Of a stretch of DNA of 9,456 nucleotides, positions 1-7,396 are shown piece by piece. The stretch is from DATCSE01 sp036568605 (GTDB taxonomy: Bacteria; Pseudomonadota; Gammaproteobacteria; Burkholderiales; Burkholderiaceae_C): the NCBI GenBank assembly GCA_036568605.1, contig DATCSE010000333.1:1-9456 (forward strand), written 5' to 3'. The notes beneath the pieces are model-generated. The model was not told the DNA's origin, searched no databases, and saw only the letters and a list, made by a program, of their open reading frames with translations. The translations under genes and the position numbers were made by a program. Positions within the stretch are counted from its first letter, which is position 1; the number at the start of each line of letters is the position of its first letter.

Positions 1-1888
1 GCCTCGACCCCAACTCGACGACCCGATTCGTCGGCAGCCGCAAGAAGTCGGCCGCCGCGGACGCGTTGCGATGCATGTTCGCGAACAACTTCTCGCGCCA
101 CGGCGCCATGCCGCTGCCTATCGTCGGGCTGACGATGTCGCGCGACAGGAAGTACGAAGTGTCCATCTCGTCGACGTTGCAGCCGCGCGGCCTCAGCAGC
201 TCGAGCGCCTCGGGCACGTCGGGGTCGTTCTTGAAGCCGAAGTGCAGCGTGACCTGCCAGCAGTCGTGGCCCAGCGGTTCGACCTCGCAGCGCTTGTCGA
301 ACGCGATCCACGGCACCTCGTGATGCTTCACGGTCACGAACAGGTTGGTCTCGTGCAGCACCTTGTTGTGCTTCAGGTTGTGCAGCAGCGCATTGGGCGT
401 CAGGCCCGGCTCGCTGACCAGGAACACGGCCGTGCCCTGCACCCGCTGAGGCGGATTCACGAACACCGACTCAAGGAAGCTCTTCAGCTCGATAGCCTCC
501 TCGCGCATGCGCTCGCGCATCAGGTTGCGCCCCTGTTTCCAGGTCATCATCAGCGTGAACATCACGCCGCCGATCAGCAGCGGGAACCAGCCGCCTTCGA
601 CGACCTTGACGACGTTCGCGCTGAAGTAGACGAAGTCGACGATGAAGAAAAAGCCGGTCGCCGCGAAGCACAGCGACCACGGGTACTTCCAGCCGTAGTG
701 GATCACGAAGAAGGTCATCGTCGTCGTGATCAGCATGTCGATCGTCACCGCGATGCCGTAGGCCGCGGCCAGGCGGGTCGTCGAGCCGAAGAGCACGACC
801 GCGAGCACGATGCAGACGTACAGCCCCCAGTTGATGAACGGCACGTAGATCTGGCCGGCCGCGCGCACCGAGGTGTGCATGATGCGCAGCCGCGGCAGGT
901 AGCCGAGCTGGATCGCCTGCTTGGTCACCGAGTACGCCGCGGTGATCAGCGCCTGCGACGCGATCACGGTCGCGCAGGTCGCCAGTGCGATCAGCGGGTA
1001 CAGCGCCCAGGTCGGCGCCATCTCGTAGAAGGGGTTGCCGACCTTCTCCGGATGCTCGAGCAGCATCGCGCCCTGGCCGAAATAGTTCAGCACCAGCGCC
1101 GGCATCGCGAGGCCGAACCAGGCCACCCGGATCGGACGCTTGCCGAAGTGCCCCATGTCGGCGTACAGCGCCTCGGCACCGGTCACGCACAGCACGACGG
1201 CGCCCAGCGCGATGAAGGCGATGCCGCTGTGCGCGAGCAGGAACTCCAGCGCGTAGTGCGGGCTCAGCGCCCACAGCACTTTCGGGTTCTCGGCGATGTG
1301 CTGCAGGCCGAGGATCGCGAGCACCGCGAACCAGACGACCATGAATGGCCCGAACAGCCGGCCGACGCTGGCGGTGCCGTGCCGCTGCACCAGGAACAGC
1401 AGGGTCAGCACGATCAGCGTCACCGGCACCACGTAGGGATGCAGCCCGGGTGCCGCGACCTCCAGGCCTTCGACGGCCGACAGCACCGAGATCGCCGGCG
1501 TGATCACGCCGTCGCCGAAGAAGATCGCGGTGCCGAAGACGCCCAGCAGCAGCAGCCGCCGGCGCAGGTGCGGCTTGCCGCGCACCGCCTGCGAGGCCAG
1601 GGCGAGCATCGCGATCAGGCCGCCCTCGCCGTTGTTGTCGGCGCGCAGGATCAGGGCGACGTATTTGACCGAGACGACGACGGTCAGTGTCCACACCACC
1701 AGCGACAGCACGCCGTGGATGTTGGCTTCGGTCAGCGGCACGTGGCCGTGCGCGAACACTTCCTTCAGCGCGTACAGCGGGCTGGTGCCGATGTCGCCGT
1801 AGACCACGCCCACCGCGGCGAGCGTGAGCCCGCCGAGACCGGCCAGCCCGGACCGGTGAGATAGCGTGGTGGAACTCAGGCTGGACAC
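1..1888 (-). CDS. kup: Kup-family low-affinity potassium transporter, copy B (3' end cut by window edge)
   Basis: Inner-membrane K+/H+ symporter of the KUP/HAK/KT family (PF02705). The frame is open for 629 codons from a GTG at 1888 to the window edge. It runs without interruption through the N-terminal YGDIGTSPLY motif (Asp about residue 32), NNGEGG, GDGVITPAISVLSA (about 124-138), TGAEALYADMGHFGK (Glu about 239) and the soluble C-terminal domain, ending in NRVVELGSR. The Asp and Glu match acidic residues reported as important in E. coli Kup. The paralogous neighbour ends five residues after the corresponding point, so only a few codons are missing. An in-frame TGA lies 15 nt upstream of the GTG and no ATG precedes the first conserved motif, so GTG is the best start although no Shine-Dalgarno is visible. 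The gene follows kup copy A by 68 nt on the same strand with no terminator between them. Family assignment is very secure; ion specificity and affinity are inferred from the family. Confidence 0.95.
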   Translation of the reverse strand, partial: MSSLSSTTLSHRSGLAGLGGLTLAAVGVVYGDIGTSPLYALKEVFAHGHVPLTEANIHGVLSLVVWTLTVVVSVKYVALILRADNNGEGGLIAMLALASQAVRGKPHLRRRLLLLGVFGTAIFFGDGVITPAISVLSAVEGLEVAAPGLHPYVVPVTLIVLTLLFLVQRHGTASVGRLFGPFMVVWFAVLAILGLQHIAENPKVLWALSPHYALEFLLAHSGIAFIALGAVVLCVTGAEALYADMGHFGKRPIRVAWFGLAMPALVLNYFGQGAMLLEHPEKVGNPFYEMAPTWALYPLIALATCATVIASQALITAAYSVTKQAIQLGYLPRLRIMHTSVRAAGQIYVPFINWGLYVCIVLAVVLFGSTTRLAAAYGIAVTIDMLITTTMTFFVIHYGWKYPWSLCFAATGFFFIVDFVYFSANVVKVVEGGWFPLLIGGVMFTLMMTWKQGRNLMRERMREEAIELKSFLESVFVNPPQRVQGTAVFLVSEPGLTPNALLHNLKHNKVLHETNLFVTVKHHEVPWIAFDKRCEVEPLGHDCWQVTLHFGFKNDPDVPEALELLRPRGCNVDEMDTSYFLSRDIVSPTIGSGMAPWREKLFANMHRNASAAADFLRLPTNRVVELGSR

Positions 1889-1938
1889 AGGAAGCCGAGA
1901 AGTGGATCAGCCGCGATGCGTGCTCGATTCAACCCCAT
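1876..1938 (-). other. Short leader-like ORF between the two kup genes (20 codons, doubtful)
   Basis: An ATG at 1938 opens a 20-codon frame that begins MGLNRARIAA and stops with TGA at 1876-1878. It overlaps the GTG start of kup copy B by 13 nt in a different frame. It has no clear ribosome binding site and no recognisable family. It could be chance in a GC-rich gap, or it could carry ribosomes to the weak GTG start by translational coupling. I record it because the kup start has no visible ribosome binding site of its own. Confidence 0.15.
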
Positions 1939-1956
1939 TGTGCCGAAAGCGCGCTG

Positions 1957-3918
1957 TCAGATCGCCACTTTCGCGCCCAGCTCGACGACCCGATTCGCCG
2001 GCAGCCTCAGGAAGTCGGCCGCCGACGCGGCGTTGCGGTGCATGCTCGCGAACAGTTTTTCGCGCCACGGCGCCATGCCGTCGCCCAGCGACGGCACGAC
2101 GGTCGCGCGCGACAGGAAGTACGAGGTCCGCATCGGGTCGAGCTCGATGCCTTGCTGCTGCAGCAGTTCGAGCGCCTCCGGCACGTCCGGGTCGTTCTTG
2201 AAGCCGAAGGTCAGCGTCACCTCCCAGCACCCCTTGCACAGCAGTCGGGCCTGCGCACGTTCGTTGAACGGCACCCACGGCACTTCCCGCGTGATCACCG
2301 TGACGAACAGGTTGGTCTCGTGCAGCACATGGTTGTGCTTCAGGTTGTGCAGCAGCGCAGTGGGCGTCAGCTCGGCGACGGCGTTCATGAACACCGCGGT
2401 GCCGGGTGCACGCATCGGTCCGTCGGCGATCACGCTCTTCAGGAACGGCTTGAGCTCGATCGCGTCGGCGCGCAGGCTGGTCGAGAGCAGTTCGCGGCCG
2501 CGCGCCCAGGTCAGCATCACGGTGCACACGGCCGCGGCGATCATCAGCGTGAACCAGCCGCCCGAGAACACCTTCAGGATGTTCGACATGAAGAACACCA
2601 CCTCGATCGCGAGGAAGAACCCGGTCGCGGCGACGCACAGCCACCACGGGTAGTTCCAGAGGTAGCGGATCACGAAGAAGGTCATCACGGTGGTCAGCAC
2701 CATCGTCGCGGTGACCGCGATGCCGTAGGCCGTGGCCAGCGCGCTCGACGAGCCGAAGTGCAGCACCGCCGCGACGATCGCCGCGTACTGCATCCAGTTC
2801 ACCGCCGGAATGTAGATCTGCCCGGCCTCGCGCACCGACGTGTGCAACACGCGCATGCGCGGCAGGTAGCCGAGCTGGATCGCCTGCTTGGTCACCGAGT
2901 AGGTACCGGAAATCGTCGCCTGTGACGCGATCACGGTCGCGAGCGCGGCCATCGCGACCATCGGCAGCAGGAACCACGACGGCACCATGTTGAAGAACGG
3001 GTTGTCGGCCTTGGCCGGCTCGACCAGCAGCAGCGCACCCTGGCCGAAGTAGTTCAGCACCAACGCCGGGAACACCAGTGCGAACCAGGCGATGCGGATC
3101 GGGTGCTTGCCGAAGTGGCCCATGTCGGCATACAGGGCCTCCGCACCGGTCACCGCGAGGAACACCGCACCCAGCACGAGCAGCGTGACGTGGCCGTGGC
3201 TGACCCCGAAACTCAGCGCGTACCAGGGGTTCAGCGCGCCGAGGACGACCGGCGCGCGCACGATCCACACCACGCCCCAGAAGCCGATCACGATGAACCA
3301 CAGCAGCGTGAAAGGGCCGAACCAGCGACCCATGACGCCGGTGCCATGGCGTTGCACCGCATACAGCACGGTCAGCACGACCAGCGTGATCGGTACGACG
3401 TACGGCTTGAAGGCCGGCGTCGCGACCTCGAGGCCCTCGATCGCCGACAGCACCGAGATCGCCGGCGTGATCACGCCATCGCCATAGAACAGCGCGGCGC
3501 CCAGGATGCCCATCACGAGCAGCGCCGCGTGCATGCGGGGGCGACCGTGAGTCGCCTTCGAGGCGAGCGCCATCAGCGCCATCGTGCCGCCTTCGCCGTT
3601 GTTGTTCGCCCGCATGATCAGCGCGACGTACTTCAGCGAGACGATGATCGTCAGCGTCCAGAAGACCAGCGACAGCACGCCCAGCACGTCGGCCAGCGCG
3701 AGGGTCGCATGCTGGGTTGCGAACACCTCGCGCAGCGCGTACAGCGGACTGGTGCCGATGTCGCCGTAGACGACACCGAGGGCGCCGAGCGTCAGCGCGG
3801 CGACTTTCGACGAATCGGTCTTTTTTGTGCCCACGAAACACTTCCCCAGGACGGGCGTCGGGGCAGCGGACGGAAGGATCGGGATTCTGCTCCCGGCCGG
3901 CACTGGATGCGCGTCCAT
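1957..3918 (-). CDS. kup: Kup-family low-affinity potassium transporter, copy A
   Basis: K+/H+ symporter of the KUP/HAK/KT family (PF02705) in the inner membrane, with about 12 predicted membrane segments followed by a soluble C-terminal domain. From the ATG at 3918 the product is 653 aa. It contains YGDIGTSPLY (Asp53), RANNNGEGG, YGDGVITPAISVLSAIEGLE, TGAEALYADMGHFGKHP and the C-terminal motif TNLFVTVITREVPW. The stop is at 1957-1959. A GTG at 3834 is a serious alternative start. It is preceded by GGGGAAG at suitable spacing and would give 625 aa, close to the 622 aa of E. coli Kup; the 28 extra residues from the ATG are not membrane-like. Copy A is strongly similar to copy B along its whole length, most clearly in the pore motifs and C-terminal domain, so the two arose by duplication. 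It starts 55 nt after the gshA stop with no terminator between, which suggests a gshA-kup-kup transcript. Confidence 0.96.
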   Translation of the reverse strand: MDAHPVPAGSRIPILPSAAPTPVLGKCFVGTKKTDSSKVAALTLGALGVVYGDIGTSPLYALREVFATQHATLALADVLGVLSLVFWTLTIIVSLKYVALIMRANNNGEGGTMALMALASKATHGRPRMHAALLVMGILGAALFYGDGVITPAISVLSAIEGLEVATPAFKPYVVPITLVVLTVLYAVQRHGTGVMGRWFGPFTLLWFIVIGFWGVVWIVRAPVVLGALNPWYALSFGVSHGHVTLLVLGAVFLAVTGAEALYADMGHFGKHPIRIAWFALVFPALVLNYFGQGALLLVEPAKADNPFFNMVPSWFLLPMVAMAALATVIASQATISGTYSVTKQAIQLGYLPRMRVLHTSVREAGQIYIPAVNWMQYAAIVAAVLHFGSSSALATAYGIAVTATMVLTTVMTFFVIRYLWNYPWWLCVAATGFFLAIEVVFFMSNILKVFSGGWFTLMIAAAVCTVMLTWARGRELLSTSLRADAIELKPFLKSVIADGPMRAPGTAVFMNAVAELTPTALLHNLKHNHVLHETNLFVTVITREVPWVPFNERAQARLLCKGCWEVTLTFGFKNDPDVPEALELLQQQGIELDPMRTSYFLSRATVVPSLGDGMAPWREKLFASMHRNAASAADFLRLPANRVVELGAKVAI

Positions 3919-3973
3919 GTTGCAGCGCAGCAACCTGGCATGGGCCGGAGCTTGCGCGGCTGCGCCGGCTCGG

Positions 3974-5269
3974 CTATTCGTAGACCTCGGCGTCCGGATC
4001 GGTCGCTTCGAGCTCGTAGCTCGCCGCCACCATCGCGAGCCGCGCGATGACGCCGTACATGTAGAAGCGGTTTGGCGCACTCACGCCGGGCTTGGCCCCG
4101 GGCTTGGGCATCTGATGGTGCTCGGCGAACGCGAGCGGCACGAAACTCGCCCCCGGCGAGTTCAGGTTCTCGTCGATGCCGCGCTCGGCGTTGATGCGGT
4201 AGAACCCCCCGACCACATAGCGGTCGATCATGTAGACCACCGGCTCGGCCACCGCGTCGTTGACGCGCTCGTAGGTCGGCACGCCTTCCTGCAGGATGAC
4301 CTCGCTGACCTCCTGGCCGTCCTTGATCACGCTCATCTTGTTGCGCGTGCGGCTGCTCAGGTCGGCCAGTTCCTTCGGGTCGCGCACCGTCATGATGCCC
4401 ATCCCGTAGGTCCCGGCGTCGGCTTTCACGATGATGAACGGCTTTTCCTGGATGCCGTATTCCTTGTACTTGCGGCGGATCTTGCCGAGCAGCGCCTCGG
4501 CATTGCTCATCAGGCATTCGTTTCCGCTGCCGTCGCTGAAGTCGACCTCGCCGCAGTGGGCGAACATCGGGTTGATCAGCCACGGGTCCATGCCCAGCAG
4601 CTTCGCGAACTTCTTCGCGACTTCCTCATAGGCCGTGAAGTGGTGCGTCTTGCGCCGCACCGACCAGCCGGCATGCAGCGGCGGCAGCAGATACTGCTCG
4701 TGCAGGTTCTCGAGCACCCGCGGCACGCCGGCCGAGAGGTCGTTGTTCAGCAGGATCGTGCAAGGATCGAAGTCCTTCAGCCCGAGCCGGCCGCGGTTGC
4801 GCACCAGCGGCTCCAGCATCAGGCCGTCGCCGTCGGGCATCTCGATGCGGGTGGGGGCGGTGATCGTCTCGTCCAGCGTGCCCAGGCGCACGTTCAGGCC
4901 GGCCTGGTGAAAGATCTCCATCAGGCGCCGCACGTTCGCGAGGTAGAACGTGTTGCGCGTGTGCTTCTCGGGGATCAGCAGCAGGTTCTTCGCCTCGGGG
5001 CAGATCTTCTCGATCGCCGCCATCGCCGCCTGCACTGCCAGCGGCAGCATCTCCTGCGTCAGGTTGTTGAAGCCGCCGGGGAACAGGTTGGTGTCCACCG
5101 GGGCGAGCTTGAAACCGGCGTTGCGCACGTCCACCGACGTGTAGAACGGCGGCGTGTGCTCCATCCACTCGAGCCGGAACCAGCGTTCGATCGCCGGCAG
5201 CGATTCGAGGATGCGCTGCTCGAGTTCGTTGATCGGGCCGGTCAGAGCGGTGATGAGATGGGGGACCAT
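3974..5269 (-). CDS. gshA: Glutamate-cysteine ligase, proteobacterial GshA type (PF08886)
   Basis: Catalyses ATP-dependent joining of L-glutamate and L-cysteine to gamma-glutamylcysteine, the first step of glutathione synthesis, in the cytoplasm. The 431-aa product has the features of the GshA family typical of beta- and some gammaproteobacteria, which is unrelated in length and motifs to the 518-aa E. coli enzyme. Recognisable blocks are VDTNLFPGGFNNL (about 58-70), LLIPEKHTRNTFY (97-109), MDPWLINPMFAHCGEVDF (227-244) and the glycine-rich IIVKADAGTYGMGIMTV (279-295). The last block resembles an ATP-grasp nucleotide-binding strand-loop, which is inference. The ATG at 5269 precedes the conserved MVPHLITALTGPI start, though no strong Shine-Dalgarno is visible. 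The gene lies 117 nt below the amtB terminator and so probably has its own promoter. In many Burkholderiales gshB follows gshA; here two kup genes do, and gshB is not in the window. Confidence 0.96.
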   Translation of the reverse strand: MVPHLITALTGPINELEQRILESLPAIERWFRLEWMEHTPPFYTSVDVRNAGFKLAPVDTNLFPGGFNNLTQEMLPLAVQAAMAAIEKICPEAKNLLLIPEKHTRNTFYLANVRRLMEIFHQAGLNVRLGTLDETITAPTRIEMPDGDGLMLEPLVRNRGRLGLKDFDPCTILLNNDLSAGVPRVLENLHEQYLLPPLHAGWSVRRKTHHFTAYEEVAKKFAKLLGMDPWLINPMFAHCGEVDFSDGSGNECLMSNAEALLGKIRRKYKEYGIQEKPFIIVKADAGTYGMGIMTVRDPKELADLSSRTRNKMSVIKDGQEVSEVILQEGVPTYERVNDAVAEPVVYMIDRYVVGGFYRINAERGIDENLNSPGASFVPLAFAEHHQMPKPGAKPGVSAPNRFYMYGVIARLAMVAASYELEATDPDAEVYE

Positions 5270-5305
5270 GGCGGCGTCCGCGGCGGGACTGGGGTCGGAA
5301 TCGGG

Positions 5306-5336
5306 ATTTTAGGCATCTGGGGCTGCGCCGCCCAGA
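5306..5336 (-). promoter_or_regulatory. Possible gshA promoter -10 with adjacent inverted repeat (weak)
   Basis: On the minus strand TAAAAT (5311-5306) lies about 36 nt upstream of the gshA ATG and resembles a sigma-70 -10 box. No convincing -35 is found 16-18 nt upstream. Just upstream, TCTGGG (5316-5321) and CCCAGA (5331-5336) form a 6-bp inverted repeat with a 9-nt spacer over the -35 region. This could be an operator or chance. A promoter is expected here because the amtB terminator separates gshA from the upstream operon. Confidence 0.25.
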
Positions 5337-5385
5337 CGCAAGAGCGGCTGGTTGCCGTTGTGACCGGGTGTTGGGACCGGACATG

Positions 5386-5410
5386 AAAAAGGGCCGCTTC
5401 CGCGGCCCTT
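5386..5410 (-). terminator. Intrinsic terminator of the porin-glnK-amtB operon
   Basis: Read on the minus strand, a 9-bp perfect stem AAGGGCCGC/GCGGCCCTT with a 4-nt GGAA loop (5389-5410) runs into a T-tract, TTTTT, at 5390-5386. The site begins 52 nt after the amtB stop. This is a classical Rho-independent terminator, and it separates the nitrogen operon from gshA. Confidence 0.9.
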
Positions 5411-5418
5411 CAGCGAAC

Positions 5419-5443
5419 GGCGGGTCGCCGCCGGCGACCCGCC
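5419..5443 (-). repeat. Perfect 11-bp inverted repeat (hairpin) just after amtB
   Basis: GGCGGGTCGCC (5419-5429) and GGCGACCCGCC (5433-5443) form a perfect 11-bp stem with a 3-nt loop, starting 19 nt past the amtB stop. It has no T-tract of its own and sits immediately before the intrinsic terminator hairpin. In RNA it would be very stable. It may protect the 3' end of the amtB message or reinforce termination; both roles are inference. Confidence 0.7.
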
Positions 5444-5462
5444 TTCATCATCGCGACAGCAC

Positions 5463-6992
5463 TCAGTTGTGATAGGCCGTTTCGCCGTGGGCGCTGATGT
5501 CCAGGCCCTCGCGCTCCTCTTCCTCGGTGACCCGCAAGCCGATCGTCTTGTCGACGATGAAGTAGGCGATCAGCGAGACGACGCCCGACCAGACGATCGT
5601 CAGCAGCACGCCCTTGAGCTGGATCCAGACCTGCGCGCCGATGCCGTTGGACGACACCGCGGCGGTGACCCAGTCGCCGACCAGGCCCGGCCCGCCGAGC
5701 GATTGGGTGTTGAACACGCCGGTCAGCAGCGCGCCGGTGATGCCGCCGACGCCGTGCACGCCGAACACGTCCAGCGAGTCGTCGGCGCCGAGCAGGCGCT
5801 TCAGGCCGTTCACGCCCCACAGGCACAGGAAGCCCGCCACAAAGCCGATGATGATCGCCCCCATCAGGCCGACGTTGCCTGCCGCCGGCGTGATCGCCAC
5901 CAGGCCGGCAACCGCACCCGAGGCCGCGCCCAGCATCGACGCCTTGCCCTTCATCAGCGACTCGCCCAGCGACCAGGCCAGCACCGCCGCGGCCGTGGCC
6001 GAGAAGGTGTTCATGAACGCGAGCACCGCGCTGTTGCCGGCTTCGAGCGCCGAACCGGCGTTGAAGCCGAACCAGCCCACCCACAGCATCGAGGCCCCGA
6101 CCATGGTCAGCGTCAGCGAGTGCGGCGTGAACGCTTCCTTGCCGTAGCCGATGCGCTTGCCGATCATGTACGAGCCCACCAGGCCGGCGACCGCCGCGTT
6201 GATGTGCACCACCGTGCCGCCCGCGAAGTCGAGCGCGCCCCACTGCCAGACCAGGCCGGCCTTCGCGTTCATCGCGTCGACCACTTCCTTGCCGCTGTAC
6301 GCATCCGGGCCCATCCAGAACCAGACCATGTGGGCGATCGGCGCGTAGCTGAAGGTGAACCACAGCACCATGAACAGCAGCACCGCCGAGAACTTGATGC
6401 GCTCGACGAACGCGCCGACGATCAGGCAGCAGGTGATGCCGGCGAAGGTCGCCTGGAACGCCGCGAACAGCAGTTCGGGGATGTAGACGCCCTTGCTGAA
6501 GGTTGCCGCCATCGCGAACGTGCCGTCGGCCGCGTTGAAGAGACCCTTCATGAACAGCCGGTCGAATCCGCCGAAGTACGCGTTGCCCTCGGTGAACGCC
6601 AGGCTGTAGCCGTAGATGCACCAGATCACGACGATCAGCGAGAACGTGACCAGCACCTGCATCAGCACCGACAGCATGTTCTTGCTGCGCACCAGGCCGC
6701 CGTAGAACAGCGCGAGGCCGGGCACGGTCATCATGATGACGAGCAGCGTCGCGACGATCATCCAGGCCACGTCGCCCTTGTTCGCGACCGGCGTCGAGGC
6801 GGCGGACGCAGGCGCCGAAGCGGCCTCCGCCGCCGATGCCGGCGCTGCAGCCGACGCCGCGGCAGGGGCCGATGCCGTCGCGGCGGCAGACGCGGGCGCG
6901 GACGCGGCGTCCTGCGCCGATGCGGAGCTACTCAGCCCCACGAAACCCAGGGCCGCCAGGCCCAGGGCAAGAGATGCAATGATTTTTCGCAT
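5463..6992 (-). CDS. amtB: Ammonium channel AmtB with cleavable signal peptide
   Basis: Inner-membrane Amt/Rh-family channel (PF00909) that takes up ammonium and is closed by GlnK when nitrogen is ample. The 509-aa product starts at ATG 6992 with a signal peptide (MRKIIASLALGLAALGFVGL, then SSSASA). An Ala/Ser/Pro-rich stretch to about residue 68 follows, then the channel body from NKGDVAW. Aligned by eye with E. coli AmtB, the key residues are present: the Phe gate (Phe183, Phe310), S1-site Trp224 and Ser314, Asp255, and the twin pore histidines His263 (VVHINAA) and His413 (FGVHGVGG). The C-terminal tail EEEREGLDISAHGETAYHN is the conserved GlnK-docking region. Frame continues upstream to 7109, but that part overlaps glnK and lacks a signal peptide, so 6992 is preferred. 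The gene begins 37 nt after glnK. The long N-terminal linker and a longer loop at 225-250 explain the extra length over the 428-aa E. coli protein. Confidence 0.97.
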   Translation of the reverse strand: MRKIIASLALGLAALGFVGLSSSASAQDAASAPASAAATASAPAAASAAAPASAAEAASAPASAASTPVANKGDVAWMIVATLLVIMMTVPGLALFYGGLVRSKNMLSVLMQVLVTFSLIVVIWCIYGYSLAFTEGNAYFGGFDRLFMKGLFNAADGTFAMAATFSKGVYIPELLFAAFQATFAGITCCLIVGAFVERIKFSAVLLFMVLWFTFSYAPIAHMVWFWMGPDAYSGKEVVDAMNAKAGLVWQWGALDFAGGTVVHINAAVAGLVGSYMIGKRIGYGKEAFTPHSLTLTMVGASMLWVGWFGFNAGSALEAGNSAVLAFMNTFSATAAAVLAWSLGESLMKGKASMLGAASGAVAGLVAITPAAGNVGLMGAIIIGFVAGFLCLWGVNGLKRLLGADDSLDVFGVHGVGGITGALLTGVFNTQSLGGPGLVGDWVTAAVSSNGIGAQVWIQLKGVLLTIVWSGVVSLIAYFIVDKTIGLRVTEEEEREGLDISAHGETAYHN

Positions 6993-7029
6993 GGGTTGTC
7001 TCGTGTTGAGATCTATTGGAAGCAGACGG

Positions 7030-7368
7030 TCAGAGCGCGTCCTTGCCGGTCTCGCCGGTGCGGATGCGCACGACCTGTTCGAGCGTCGAGACGAAGACCT
7101 TGCCGTCACCGATCTTGCCGGTGCGCGCAGCGCCTTCGATCGCTTCGATCACGCGGTCGACGATCGCGTCGTCGACAGCCGCCTCGATCTTCACTTTCGG
7201 CAGGAAGTCGACGACGTATTCCGCACCGCGGTACAGCTCGGTGTGGCCCTTCTGACGTCCGAAGCCCTTCACTTCGGTCACCGTAATGCCCTGCACGCCG
7301 ATCGCGCTGAGGGCTTCGCGGACTTCGTCGAGCTTGAACGGCTTGACGATCGCGGTCACCATCTTCAT
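7030..7368 (-). CDS. glnK: PII nitrogen regulatory protein GlnK
   Basis: Cytoplasmic trimeric PII signal protein (PF00543) that senses 2-oxoglutarate and ATP/ADP, is uridylylated by GlnD, and blocks AmtB when unmodified. The 112-aa product is full length. The N-terminus MKMVTAIVKPFKLDEVREAL is more like GlnK than GlnB (MKKIEAIIKPF). The T-loop GFGRQKGHTELYRGAEYVVDFLPK carries Tyr51, the uridylylation site. The B-loop TGKIGDGKVFV and C-terminal VRIRTGE bind nucleotide in the family. The ATG at 7368 is preceded by a good ribosome binding site, AAGGGG (7376-7381), about 7 nt away. It lies 28 nt after the porin gene and 37 nt before amtB. The glnK-amtB pairing is one of the most conserved in bacteria and confirms the role. 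Confidence 0.98.
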   Translation of the reverse strand: MKMVTAIVKPFKLDEVREALSAIGVQGITVTEVKGFGRQKGHTELYRGAEYVVDFLPKVKIEAAVDDAIVDRVIEAIEGAARTGKIGDGKVFVSTLEQVVRIRTGETGKDAL

Positions 7369-7396
7369 GGATGTTCCCCTTGTGTGATCTGAACGA

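Noticed and set aside
71..1864. Long open frame of nearly 600 codons on the plus strand, antisense to kup copy B
   Set aside because: Its product is rich in Arg, His, Asp and Gln with no domain, as expected for the complement of a GC-rich gene. The minus strand encodes an uninterrupted, conserved Kup protein over the same bases.
3827..5386. Plus-strand open frame of 519 codons antisense to gshA
   Set aside because: No recognisable motif and antisense-type composition. The opposite strand carries the complete GshA family sequence.
5469..7286. Plus-strand open frame of 605 codons antisense to amtB and glnK
   Set aside because: Spans two well-supported genes on the other strand and consists largely of Arg, Gln, His, Asp and Val; a shadow of the GC-biased codons.
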